7,740 bases of DNA from an uncultured Chloroflexota bacterium (lineage in GTDB: Bacteria > Chloroflexota > Dehalococcoidia > SM23-28-2 > RBG-16-64-32). The translations under genes were made by a program, and so were the position numbers. Below the pieces are notes generated by a model that ran no database searches, was not told the DNA's origin, and worked only from the letters and a program-made list of their open reading frames with translations. Where the stretch lies: the NCBI GenBank assembly GCA_913056415.1, contig CAJXNA010000088.1, forward strand, positions 1 to 7,740, given 5' to 3'. Of the stretch, positions 1-7,240 are shown in pieces; the stretch's first letter is position 1; the number at the start of each line of letters is the position of its first letter.

Positions 1-587
1 GAGGAGGGTGGGGAGACTTCTCCCGGCAGCTTCGGCGCCCTCGGCGTCTACGGCGCCGACGCCAACAACTACTCGGACACCATCGAAAACGAATGCGGCA
101 GCAAGGGCCAGACCGCCTGCGACGCCGACGATCCCGTAGTCTCACCGGACAGCGTCGGCTGCGACATCGAGACCGGCAACCTGGGCAACGTGACGCCCAA
201 GGCCCTAAAAGACCGCGCCGTCCTCTACGGTGAGGTAATACCCTACAGGGACTGCGACGTCGGCACCTACGCTGAGGCCATCGCCAATGCGAAAGACGGC
301 TCCTGCCTGGGCCGCCAAGTGGTGCTGGCCGTCATCGAAGACTTCCCGATGAGGGCAAAAAGGAAGTCGACATCTACGGCATCGCCAACTTCTACATCGC
401 CGGCTGGGACCGCTGCCCACCTCTCGTCGACAGCGACGACTGCGGGATCCCCAAGCCTGAAGACGGTGCCATAGTCTGGGGATACCTGCTGCTGGAGGAG
501 CTGGGCGGCACCCCCGCCTGGAAGTTCGACTTCACTAAGCAGTCCAACAACCCGTTCGCGCCGATAATCGTGGCTCTGGTGGAGTAG
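1..587 (+). pseudogene. TadG-like pilus-assembly/surface protein, C-terminal part, frameshifted
   Basis: This is the 3' end of a gene that enters from the left edge. Frame 1 reads SFGALGVYGADANNYSDTIE near the start, then a GN..GNVTPKALKDR stretch and a Cys-rich region ending VVLAVIEDFP (about codon 116). This resembles the C-terminal part of TadG-like (TadE/G, Tad-domain) Flp-assembly proteins, which carry N-F-G-x-L, Y-x-D-x-I-E, P-G-N and a final V-x-G-F-A-x-F strand. After about position 347 frame 1 turns into Ser/Thr/Pro-rich nonsense and stops at 474. Frame 3 from 348 instead continues sensibly (DEGKKEVDIYGIANFYIAGW) to a TAG at 585-587. One base therefore seems to be missing, probably in the C run at 345-347. 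At least seven Cys remain in the visible part, suggesting disulfides in an exported domain. The N-terminal membrane helix expected for the family lies outside the window. The family call is moderately sure. Whether the gene is truly broken or the base loss is a sequence error cannot be decided here. Confidence 0.7.
345..362 (+). other. Apparent single-base frameshift in the TadG-like gene
   Basis: Coding quality switches from frame 1 to frame 3 between the CCC at 345-347 and the AAAAA at 357-361. Restoring one C would give Glu-Asp-Phe-Pro-Asp-Glu-Gly-Lys-Lys, which joins both halves smoothly. A -1 slip on the five-A run would also reach frame 3, reading Phe-Pro-Met-Arg-Ala-Lys-Lys. The lost-base reading is preferred because Asp-Glu-Gly fits the frame 3 sequence better than Met-Arg-Ala. 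Confidence 0.7.
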
Positions 588-653
588 AGGAATCATCTCC
601 GGGAATCCGGACCAAAAACAAACCTTGTAGCGAACAAGGGAGGAGTAACAGAC

Positions 654-1532
654 ATGGCAGGACAGACGATGACGAAACCGCGGGGAGATAAGACCCAGCG
701 ATACGTCTTCTACCTCGGGCTGCTCTTGGCCGGCATCGCCGCCATCATCGTGTTCGTGGCCGTCAACGGCGCCGAAAGCGGCGGCGGCGGCGGCAGCGCC
801 GGCGGCGGCAACGTGCCCGTAGTAGTGGCGAACGACGCGATCCCCGCCCAGACCCGCATCACCGCCGACATGTTGACGGTGGAGTTCGTATCGCCGGATG
901 AGGCTACCGTTGACGCCTTCACCAGCCGCGGCCAGCTTGTGGACCGTGTGGTGACGGAGGAGGTGGCAGCGGGCGCCCAGATCGTACCCTCAATGGTCAG
1001 CGATACCGCCGGTGATGGGCTCGCCTTCAAGGTGGAGCCCGGCATGCGCGGAATTTCGGTCTCAGTGCAGGAAGTGGTCACCGCCGGCGGCAACCTCAGG
1101 CCCGGCGACCGCGTGGACATGGTCGGCATCTTTAGCGTCGCCGATGTGGAGTCCGCCAACTACCTTCTGCAGATCCTGGGCCTGGACTACCAGTTGGTCG
1201 AGCCCCCTGTGCCGGCGTCCTCGACGACCGGTGAAGAGACGGACCAGAATGACCTTGTCCTCACCGTGACCATGCTCCAGAACGTGAAGCTGCTGGCGCT
1301 GGCCCAGTCCCTGACGGAGTCGACCGCGGGCGGCAACGTGGCCGACGACGCAGCAGAAACCGACTCTGAACCCCTAGCGGCCACCGCCACAGTGGAGTTG
1401 ACCCCTCAGCAGGCGCAGGAGATCACCTGGGCCGACCACTTCGGCGTCCTCCGCATGGAGGCCCGCGCCGTCGGCGATGAAACCATCGTGGACGTGGTGC
1501 CCACCCTCTTCAGGCTAGAGAGCACCCGCTAG
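654..1532 (+). CDS. cpaB: Flp pilus assembly protein CpaB/RcpC
   Basis: A 292-residue membrane-anchored component of the Tad pilus machine. In didermic bacteria CpaB/RcpC acts in the periplasm with the secretin. Residues 1-16 are a basic cytoplasmic tail and 17-37 a hydrophobic anchor helix. A Gly/Ser linker follows at 43-52, then a SAF-type domain at about 54-115 (VPVVVANDAIPAQTRI) and the RcpC/CpaB region at about 120-275, with the typical RGISVSV, GGNLRPGDRVDMVG and LTPQQAQEI segments. Two acidic, probably flexible stretches lie at about 189-200 and 229-240. Length is normal for the family. The ATG at 654 has a GGGAGGAG site at 638-645, eight bases upstream. It is the first intact gene of the operon, 66 bases after the TadG-like gene. 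No secretin or CpaD gene follows, unlike the common cpaB-cpaC-cpaD-cpaE order. Confidence 0.9.
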   Translation: MAGQTMTKPRGDKTQRYVFYLGLLLAGIAAIIVFVAVNGAESGGGGGSAGGGNVPVVVANDAIPAQTRITADMLTVEFVSPDEATVDAFTSRGQLVDRVVTEEVAAGAQIVPSMVSDTAGDGLAFKVEPGMRGISVSVQEVVTAGGNLRPGDRVDMVGIFSVADVESANYLLQILGLDYQLVEPPVPASSTTGEETDQNDLVLTVTMLQNVKLLALAQSLTESTAGGNVADDAAETDSEPLAATATVELTPQQAQEITWADHFGVLRMEARAVGDETIVDVVPTLFRLESTR

Positions 1533-1556
1533 GAGGGCCGGCAGGCAGGGAACCAC

Positions 1557-1562
1557 GGGAGG
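1557..1562 (+). promoter_or_regulatory. Ribosome binding site deciding the cpaE start
   Basis: GGGAGG lies only three bases before the in-frame ATG at 1566 but nine bases before the ATG at 1572. The second ATG is therefore the likelier start. Confidence 0.7.
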
Positions 1563-1571
1563 TACATGAAA

Positions 1572-2795
1572 ATGGCAGGCAATCCAAGGATCCTGGTCGT
1601 AGACCAGGACTTCGAGACAAGAGCCGAGCTCCAGAAGGGGCTCGTCCGGGCCCAGTTCGTCGTCATAGGCGGCGTGGGTTACGGAGCGGAGGCCCTATCG
1701 CTGGCCGCCGAGCTCAAGCCCAGCGTGGTGCTGGTGGGCGTCGAAGACCCGCCCGCCCGCGCCCTCCAGACCATCGAATCCCTGACGGAGCTCTTGCCGG
1801 ACGCTCCTGTGCTGGCCTACTCATCCCAGAAGGATGCGGAATCCGCACGGAGGACTGTCGTGGCCGGCGCCCGCGACTACCTCACGAAACCACTCAAGAC
1901 GGATGAGGTAGTCAAGGCCGTACAGAACGCTCTCTCTCAGCAGGAGCGACGGCGGGCGTTGACATCGGGAGATCCGGTGCCCGGCCTGCGGAGCACGGGC
2001 ATGGTGATCACGGTCTTTGGCGCCAAGGGAGGCATCGGCAAGACGACCGTGGCCACCAACCTGGCCACGGCATTCGTAGCGATGAACGCGGGCAGTGCTG
2101 TCATCGTGGACATGGACACCGTGTTCGGTGACGCCGCCATGATGCTTGACGTCCCTGTTGAGGCCAGCCTCGTGGAGGCGGCCGAGAGGGTTGACGAGCT
2201 CGACCGGGAGAAGCTTGGTGGCCTCCTCGTCCAGCATGAGACTGGGGTAAAGGTACTGCCGGCGCCGTTTGAGCCTGTGGACTGGCGCAACGTTAGCGCG
2301 GAGGCGGTGGAGAAGGTGCTCACCCTGCTGGCGCAGACCCACGACTTCGTGGTAATCGACTGCCCAGCCACGTTCACTGACCTGGTGGCAGTGGCCCTGG
2401 AAAAGGCTACCGTCGTGTTGCTGATGACCAGTCTGGATATCACCAGCATCAAGGACACAACTACCGCTCTTAAGCTCCTGAGCAGCGGCATCAACAATGA
2501 AGACAAGATAAAGCTGGTCGTAAACCACGCCACCAACGCCAACTCCCTGGGGGAGGAGGACGTGAGCAAGGTGCTCCGGCGCGAAGTGTTCTGGTCGATC
2601 CCATATGATGAGGAGATCGCGGCAAGCGCCCAGCTTGGGGCACCGGTGGTAACAGACCGCCCGCTCTCCAAAGTATCTCAGACGATCACGGAGCTAGCGG
2701 CGATGCTGGCCGGGGTTGAAGCCGGATACAGTGACAACCATCACAGCAACGGGGGCGCCTCGAGCGGTCTGCTTACGAGGCTATTCAAGCGCTAA
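1572..2795 (+). CDS. cpaE: Pilus assembly ATPase CpaE/TadZ with pseudo-receiver domain
   Basis: A 407-residue MinD/ParA-family protein that in Tad systems positions the pilus machine in the cell. The start at 1572 is preferred over the in-frame ATG at 1566 on ribosome-site spacing. Residues 5-121 form a response-regulator-like domain: ILVVDQD at 7-13, YLTKPL at 103-108 with the conserved Lys at 106. The phospho-acceptor Asp position in the third strand is Gly56 (VVLVGVEDP), so this domain is probably not phosphorylated. A linker at about 122-142 leads to the ATPase domain. It has an intact deviant Walker A, GAKGGIGKTT at 150-159 with signature Lys152 and Lys157, a Walker A'-like VIVDMD at 177-182, and Walker B FVVIDCPA with Asp263. 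The last 25 or so residues are a polar tail ending in a basic LLTRLFKR, a possible membrane-contact end by analogy with MinD (inference). It lies 39 bases after cpaB and 29 before cpaF. Confidence 0.92.
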   Translation: MAGNPRILVVDQDFETRAELQKGLVRAQFVVIGGVGYGAEALSLAAELKPSVVLVGVEDPPARALQTIESLTELLPDAPVLAYSSQKDAESARRTVVAGARDYLTKPLKTDEVVKAVQNALSQQERRRALTSGDPVPGLRSTGMVITVFGAKGGIGKTTVATNLATAFVAMNAGSAVIVDMDTVFGDAAMMLDVPVEASLVEAAERVDELDREKLGGLLVQHETGVKVLPAPFEPVDWRNVSAEAVEKVLTLLAQTHDFVVIDCPATFTDLVAVALEKATVVLLMTSLDITSIKDTTTALKLLSSGINNEDKIKLVVNHATNANSLGEEDVSKVLRREVFWSIPYDEEIAASAQLGAPVVTDRPLSKVSQTITELAAMLAGVEAGYSDNHHSNGGASSGLLTRLFKR

Positions 2796-2824
2796 CGCAC
2801 ACTTTCAGTGGAGGGTGAGAAATC

Positions 2825-4174
2825 ATGACAACATGGCAAGATAAGTTCAAGGAGATATCCAGGCCGAGCGACGGCAACGGCCGCCGCTATAACCAGGACG
2901 GCCTCAACGAATCCCAGTGGGAGACGGTATTCGCCGTTCACCAACGCCTCATTGAGGACATGGATTCAAACATGATCGAAAAGCTGCCCCCCGGTGAGGC
3001 GCGTGAGGTTGTGGAGAAGGCCGCCCGCACAATCATGCGCGACATCGCCGCCGGAGTGGCAGGTGTAGAGCGCGACATACTAATCTCTCACGTAGCCGAC
3101 GAAGTGCTAGGTCTTGGGCCCATCGAAGTGATGATCGCCGACCCGTCGATTTCAGAGGTGATGGTAAACGCCCCCGACAACGTCTTTTATGAGCGCGACG
3201 GCGTCATCTACCTCAGCAACGCCCGCTTCCGCGACGATCGCCACATCATGCGGATAGCGGAGCGCATACTGTCGCCGCTGGGCAGGCGCGTAGATGAGTC
3301 CTCACCGTACGTGGATGCCCGCCTTGAGGACGGCTCGCGCGTGAATATCATCATCCCGCCGGTGGCACCGCGCAGCCCCACGATAACCATCCGAAAGTTC
3401 CGCACCGACAAATACACGATGGGCGACCTGATGGCCGGCGGAACCGTGACCCCGGAGCTGGCGGAGTTCTTCAACGCCTGCATCAAGGGTCGCTTGAACA
3501 CGATCGTCTCCGGCGGTACGGGTACAGGCAAAACCACTCTCCTCAACGCCCTGTCCGCCTACCTCCCCGCCACTGAGCGGATCGTGACTATCGAGGACCC
3601 GACGGAGCTGAAGCTGCAGCAACCCCACGTAGTCTCACTGGAGGCGCGGCCGCCGAACCTGGAAGGGAAGAACGAAGTCACGCAGCGAGACCTGCTGCGC
3701 AACGCCCTACGCATGCGTCCCGACCGGATCATCGTCGGTGAGGTCCGTGGTCCCGAGGCGTTCGACATGATGCAGGCTATGAACACCGGCCATGAAGGGT
3801 CTCTCACCACAGTGCACTCCAACTCGCCCCGCGACGCTCTGATGCGTGTGGAGAACATGATCCTCATGGCGGGCTTTGACCTGCCGGTGCGGGTGATTCG
3901 GGAGCAGATGGCATCCGCCTTGCACATAATCTTCCACCTGGCCCGCTTCGTGGACGGCTCGCGCAAAGTGATAGCTGTGAGCGAGATATCCGGCCTGGAG
4001 GGCCAGATAGTAACCATGCAGGATCTGTTCCGCTTCCACCATGAGGGGGTGGACGCCAACGGCCATGTGCTAGGGAGCATAACGCCCACCGGTATCCAGC
4101 CGCGATTCCTGGACCGGCTGGCGGAGATGGGCGTCAAGTTCTCCAGCGATCTATTTTCGCCGGTAAGGGGGTAG
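2825..4174 (+). CDS. cpaF: Tad pilus assembly ATPase CpaF/TadA
   Basis: A 449-residue secretion ATPase of the GspE/VirB11 superfamily. It hydrolyses ATP on the cytoplasmic face and drives pilin insertion through the TadB/TadC platform. The N-terminal region (about 30-130) has the CpaF-type ADEVLGLGPIEVMI and ISEVMVNAPDNVF segments. The ATPase core shows Walker A GGTGTGKTT at 230-238, an Asp box VTIEDPTEL at about 254-262, Walker B RPDRIIVGEVRGPEA at about 298-312, and a His box TGHEGSLTTVHSNSP at 321-335. All key residues are present, so it should be active. Length is usual for CpaF. The ATG at 2825 has GGAGGG at 2810-2815, nine bases upstream. The next gene, tadB, starts three bases after the stop, indicating translational coupling. 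Confidence 0.96.
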   Translation: MTTWQDKFKEISRPSDGNGRRYNQDGLNESQWETVFAVHQRLIEDMDSNMIEKLPPGEAREVVEKAARTIMRDIAAGVAGVERDILISHVADEVLGLGPIEVMIADPSISEVMVNAPDNVFYERDGVIYLSNARFRDDRHIMRIAERILSPLGRRVDESSPYVDARLEDGSRVNIIIPPVAPRSPTITIRKFRTDKYTMGDLMAGGTVTPELAEFFNACIKGRLNTIVSGGTGTGKTTLLNALSAYLPATERIVTIEDPTELKLQQPHVVSLEARPPNLEGKNEVTQRDLLRNALRMRPDRIIVGEVRGPEAFDMMQAMNTGHEGSLTTVHSNSPRDALMRVENMILMAGFDLPVRVIREQMASALHIIFHLARFVDGSRKVIAVSEISGLEGQIVTMQDLFRFHHEGVDANGHVLGSITPTGIQPRFLDRLAEMGVKFSSDLFSPVRG

Positions 4175-4177
4175 GCT

Positions 4178-5116
4178 ATGGGACTGGCATTACTGGGATC
4201 CACAGCCGCCTTTCTAGGCGTGCTCTTTCTCGTCATCGGCTTCCACCAGGCGAGAGGCGGCAGGTCGAGAGCGCAGCGCCGGCTAGAGGCCTTGGAGCGC
4301 TACTCCGCCCCGCAAGCGGAGAGCGCGGTGCCGCTGGCGCTACGCGAACAGGGAAGCGCTTGGGCTGAGCGAACACGCAGCCAACTGGAACGCGCCGGCC
4401 TGGCTCTAAAGCTCCACGAATACGTCGCCTTGCGCGTGCTGGTGGCGCTGGTCGCATTCGTCGTCGTCCTTGCCTTGGGCAACGGACACCCCCTCGCCAT
4501 TCTCCTTGGCATCGTAGCCAGCGTCGTCGGCTACATGTTGCCCGCTTTCTACGTCCGCATGCGCGTAACTCGGCAAGTGCGGAAGTTCAACGACCAGTTG
4601 GCGGATATGCTGACCATGGTCTCCAACTCGCTGCGGGCTGGCTTCGGCCTCCTGCAAGGGTTAGACTTAGCGGCCGAGCAATCCCAGCCGCCGATGTCTA
4701 CGGAGCTATACCATCTGCTCCGTGACACTCGAATGGGCGCTTCCATCGAGACGGCGCTGGAAAGCATGGGCGAGCGCGTCGGCAGCTACGATCTGGATGT
4801 CGTTATTACCGCCATATTAATCCAGCGCAGCGTCGGCTCTAACCTTTCTGAGGTGCTCGAAAAGGTCGCCCACACAATACGGGAGCGTGCCCGCATCCAG
4901 GGTGAGATCAACACGCTAACGGCACAGAAGAAGCTCTCCGGCGTGATCATCGGATTGATGCCGCCGGCGGTCGTGGTGATGATGCTGACCGTCAATTTCG
5001 ACTACATGTCAGCGTTGTTCACCGATCCGCTGGGGCGTATCCTGCTCGTCGTGGCGATAGCGATGGACATCGTCGGCATCCTGATAATCAAGCGCATCGT
5101 CTCAGTGGACATCTAG
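4178..5116 (+). CDS. tadB: Tad pilus inner-membrane platform protein TadB
   Basis: A 312-residue integral membrane protein of the type II secretion F (GspF/PilC-like) family. It pairs with TadC to form the membrane platform on which CpaF acts. Hydrophobic segments lie at about 3-22, 83-101, 105-125, 253-271 and 287-306. The T2SSF cytoplasmic domain spans about 137-250 and includes FNDQLADMLTMVSNSLRAGF and a repeat-like second half with IQRSVGSNLSEVLEKVAHTI. This arrangement and length are typical of TadB. The ATG at 4178 follows the cpaF stop by three bases. An AAGGGGG stretch (4165-4171) inside the last codons of cpaF can serve as its ribosome site, which ties its translation to cpaF. TadB is called rather than TadC from the position directly after cpaF and the 'ARIQGEINTLTAQKKLSGVI' style of C-terminal half. 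Confidence 0.93.
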   Translation: MGLALLGSTAAFLGVLFLVIGFHQARGGRSRAQRRLEALERYSAPQAESAVPLALREQGSAWAERTRSQLERAGLALKLHEYVALRVLVALVAFVVVLALGNGHPLAILLGIVASVVGYMLPAFYVRMRVTRQVRKFNDQLADMLTMVSNSLRAGFGLLQGLDLAAEQSQPPMSTELYHLLRDTRMGASIETALESMGERVGSYDLDVVITAILIQRSVGSNLSEVLEKVAHTIRERARIQGEINTLTAQKKLSGVIIGLMPPAVVVMMLTVNFDYMSALFTDPLGRILLVVAIAMDIVGILIIKRIVSVDI

Positions 5117-5120
5117 GAGG
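5115..5120 (+). promoter_or_regulatory. Ribosome binding site deciding the tadC start
   Basis: AGGAGG overlaps the tadB stop codon (5114-5116). It lies seven bases before ATG 5128 and four before the in-frame GTG at 5125, so the ATG is favoured. Confidence 0.7.
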
Positions 5121-5127
5121 TGGAGTG

Positions 5128-6042
5128 ATGGCACTAGCAACGATAGCAGCGCTGACCGCGTTCCTGGGTGTACTCATGATCACTATGTCCCTGGTCGGCC
5201 GGCGGCGGGATAACCCGCTGAGCGCACGCGTCCGGAGCCTGGCCGCCTACATGCCGGAGGAGGAGGACACCGATCTGACGCGCCCATTCGCGCAGCGCAT
5301 CGTATGGCCAATTTTCGAGGGCATCGCGAACGCTTTCGCAAAGCTGCTGCCCACTACATTCGTCGACCGCATCCGGTACCTTCTGACCCTGGCGGGGAAT
5401 CCGTTCTCTTTGAGCGGTTTCCTCTTCCTCATGGCCGTCACGGGCCTAGCCGTGCCCGGGCTGTTCTTGTCCCTGATGCTACTTTCGGGAAGCGATATGG
5501 GGGCACTCCAGATCCTGGGCTTGCTCGCCTTCGTCGCCATGGGGCTTTACGCCCCTTATTTCTGGCTTGCGAGTCGGGTAGGCCGAAGGCAGAATGAGAT
5601 TCTTAAGAGCCTGCCTAACGCGCTGGACCTGATCACGACCTGCGTGGAGGCCGGCCTGGGCCTGGACTCCGCCTTCGCCAAGGTGGCGGAGCGTCTGCCG
5701 GGTCCCTTCGGGGACGAACTGGCCCACGCCCTGCGGGACATGGCTCTGGGCCGCAGCCGCCGCGACGCCCTTCGCGAAATTGGCGAGAGAACCGGCGTAC
5801 CGGACGTCATCACCTTCATGAGCTCTATCATCCACGCCGAGACGACCGGCTCATCCATCGGCGATGTCCTCAGGGTCCAGGCAGACCAGATGCGTATTCG
5901 GCGCCGCCAGCGGGTGGAGCAGATTGCCCAGAAGATACCCATCTGGATGACCTTCCCTCTGGTCGTGTTCCTGCTTCCGTCCCTATTCATAGCCATCCTG
6001 GGACCGGCGGCTATCCAGGTACTGGATAACCTGAGCAGATAA
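5128..6042 (+). CDS. tadC: Tad pilus inner-membrane platform protein TadC
   Basis: A 304-residue membrane protein, the second GspF-like platform subunit of the Tad machine. Hydrophobic segments are seen at about 3-23, 97-120, 127-148 and 273-292. The T2SSF domain spans about 155-290 with SLPNALDLITTCVEAGLGLD, a conserved signature of TadC, followed by AFAKVAERLPGPFGDEL and GVPDVITFMSSIIHAETTGS. The C-terminal segment IPIWMTFPLVVFLLPSLFI matches the usual TadC ending. Start: ATG 5128 is chosen over GTG 5125, which would add one Met, because the AGGAGG at 5115-5120 is better spaced. It begins 11 bases after tadB and is the last gene of the operon, with an intrinsic terminator starting 27 bases after its stop. 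Confidence 0.93.
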   Translation: MALATIAALTAFLGVLMITMSLVGRRRDNPLSARVRSLAAYMPEEEDTDLTRPFAQRIVWPIFEGIANAFAKLLPTTFVDRIRYLLTLAGNPFSLSGFLFLMAVTGLAVPGLFLSLMLLSGSDMGALQILGLLAFVAMGLYAPYFWLASRVGRRQNEILKSLPNALDLITTCVEAGLGLDSAFAKVAERLPGPFGDELAHALRDMALGRSRRDALREIGERTGVPDVITFMSSIIHAETTGSSIGDVLRVQADQMRIRRRQRVEQIAQKIPIWMTFPLVVFLLPSLFIAILGPAAIQVLDNLSR

Positions 6043-6069
6043 ACTTAACACTTCCCTTACTGCCTGCCG

Positions 6070-6113
6070 CGAGAGCCGGTCCTGAGGAAAATCGGGGCCG
6101 GCTCTCGTTTTTT
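6070..6113 (+). terminator. Rho-independent terminator of the tad operon
   Basis: A perfect ten-base stem pairs 6070-6079 (CGAGAGCCGG) with 6098-6107 (CCGGCTCTCG). It can be extended inward by four pairs including two G-U wobbles, leaving a loop at about 6084-6093. The stem is followed directly by six T at 6108-6113. This is a textbook intrinsic terminator on the + strand and separates the pilus operon from gap. Confidence 0.93.
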
Positions 6114-6141
6114 GCCCTCCCCGCTGGCCTGACGATATACT
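6112..6141 (+). promoter_or_regulatory. Candidate sigma70-type promoter for gap
   Basis: A TATACT at 6136-6141 matches five of six bases of the -10 consensus. It stands 18 bases after TTGCCC at 6112-6117, a weak -35 match. The -35 box overlaps the T tract of the preceding terminator. Transcription would start near 6148 and give a leader of about 33 bases. A promoter is expected here because the terminator isolates gap from the upstream operon, but the exact boxes are uncertain. Confidence 0.45.
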
Positions 6142-6180
6142 GAAGGGCGACGCCCCGCGACCTGATGAGGAGGCACCCGA

Positions 6181-7197
6181 ATGGCAGTAAAGATAGGCAT
6201 CAACGGATTCGGCCGCATCGGCCGCCAGGTGTTCAAGGCGATCCACGACTTCCACCCGGACACGCTCCAGGTAGTAGCCGTCAACGACCTGACCGACCCC
6301 CAGACAAACGCCCACCTGCTGAAGTACGACAGCAACTACGGCCCTTTCCCCGGCGACATCAGCGCCAGCGACGGCGCCATTACGGTTAACGGCCACTCCA
6401 TCAAGGTCCTGGCCCAGCGTGACCCAGCCCAGATCGCCTGGAAGGACCTCGGCGTGGAGATAGTGGTAGAGTCTACCGGCCTGTTCACCGCCGCCGAGAA
6501 GGCCCGCGCCCACATTGACGGCGGCGGCGCTAAAAAGGTGATCATCAGCGCCCCCGCCAAGGGAGAGGACCTCACCGTCGTCCTGGGTGTCAACGAAGCG
6601 ATGTACGACCCGGCCAACCACAACGTCATCTCCAACGCGTCCTGCACCACCAACTGCATCGCTCCCGTGGTCAAGGTGCTGCACGATTCGTTCGGCATAG
6701 ACAAGGGATTCATGACCACCGTTCACGCCTACACCAACGACCAGGTGATCCTGGACACCGTGCACAAGGACCTGCGCCGGGCCCGCTCCGCCGCGCTCAA
6801 CATCATCCCCACCACCACCGGCGCCGCCCGCGCCGTCACCATCGTGATACCAGAGCTCAAAGGCCGCCTGGACGGCATGGCGTTCCGTGTGCCCACGGCT
6901 ACCGTCTCCGTCTGCGACTTCGTGGCTACCCTGGAGAAGCCCGCCACCGTCGAGGCGGTCAACGAGGCGTTCCGCGATGCGGCCTCGGAATCGCTGCGGG
7001 GCATCCTGGAGTACTGCGACGAGCCCCTGGTCTCCTGCGACTTCAAGGGCAACCCCGCCAGCTCCATCTTCGATTCCCTGAGCACGATGGTCATAGACGG
7101 GACCCTTGTGAAGGCGATCTCCTGGTACGACAACGAGTGGGGCTACGCCTGCCGCACGGGCGACCTGTGCGCCTTCTTGGCCGGTAAGGGGCTGTGA
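6181..7197 (+). CDS. gap: Type I glyceraldehyde-3-phosphate dehydrogenase
   Basis: A 338-residue cytosolic glycolytic/gluconeogenic enzyme converting glyceraldehyde 3-phosphate, phosphate and NAD+ to 1,3-bisphosphoglycerate. The N-terminal Rossmann motif is INGFGRIGR at 7-15. Asp37 in VNDL (34-38) is the residue that binds the adenosine ribose hydroxyls and favours NAD. The catalytic motif is SNASCTTNC at 151-159 with nucleophile Cys155, and His182 in TTVHAYTND is the base. The substrate loop DLRRARSAALNIIPTTTGAA and the C-terminal WYDNEWGYACR are intact. The position usually Leu-Pro in strictly NAD-dependent enzymes (DLPHKD) reads Thr-Val (192-197 DTVHKD). Length is normal. The ATG at 6181 has GAGGAGG at 6167-6173, seven bases upstream. 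Its own transcription unit is suggested by the terminator before it. The gene usually following in many bacteria, pgk, is not seen downstream. Confidence 0.97.
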   Translation: MAVKIGINGFGRIGRQVFKAIHDFHPDTLQVVAVNDLTDPQTNAHLLKYDSNYGPFPGDISASDGAITVNGHSIKVLAQRDPAQIAWKDLGVEIVVESTGLFTAAEKARAHIDGGGAKKVIISAPAKGEDLTVVLGVNEAMYDPANHNVISNASCTTNCIAPVVKVLHDSFGIDKGFMTTVHAYTNDQVILDTVHKDLRRARSAALNIIPTTTGAARAVTIVIPELKGRLDGMAFRVPTATVSVCDFVATLEKPATVEAVNEAFRDAASESLRGILEYCDEPLVSCDFKGNPASSIFDSLSTMVIDGTLVKAISWYDNEWGYACRTGDLCAFLAGKGL

Positions 7198-7240
7198 CAC
7201 GTCTCTTGAGAACCTAGCCCAGCGGCGGGCTCAGAGCCGG
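7198..7240 (+). other. Junction between gap and a truncated znuB fragment
   Basis: After the gap stop codon there is no ribosome site, terminator hairpin or start codon leading into the next reading frame. The frame that becomes znuB is open from 7112, inside the 3' end of gap, and reads through here as SLENLAQRRAQSRS without recognisable homology. Homology to ZnuB begins at about 7241-7250. The breakpoint therefore lies somewhere in this short stretch. Confidence 0.6.

Noticed and set aside
355..363. Programmed -1 frameshift signal on the five-A run of the TadG-like gene
   Set aside because: No downstream stem-loop or pseudoknot was evident by eye. Frame 3 is already sensible from 348, before the A run, which fits a lost base better than ribosomal slipping.
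780..810. GGC-rich repeat tract
   Set aside because: It is explained as the Gly/Ser linker after the CpaB membrane anchor, a common feature and not a separate repeat element.
5983..7200. A 405-residue open frame on the - strand antisense to gap, and similar long - strand frames across the operon
   Set aside because: It lies opposite a clearly conserved GAPDH in a GC-rich region where reverse frames stay open by codon bias. Its translation is a low-complexity Gly/Val/Asp/His-rich sequence with no recognisable domain.
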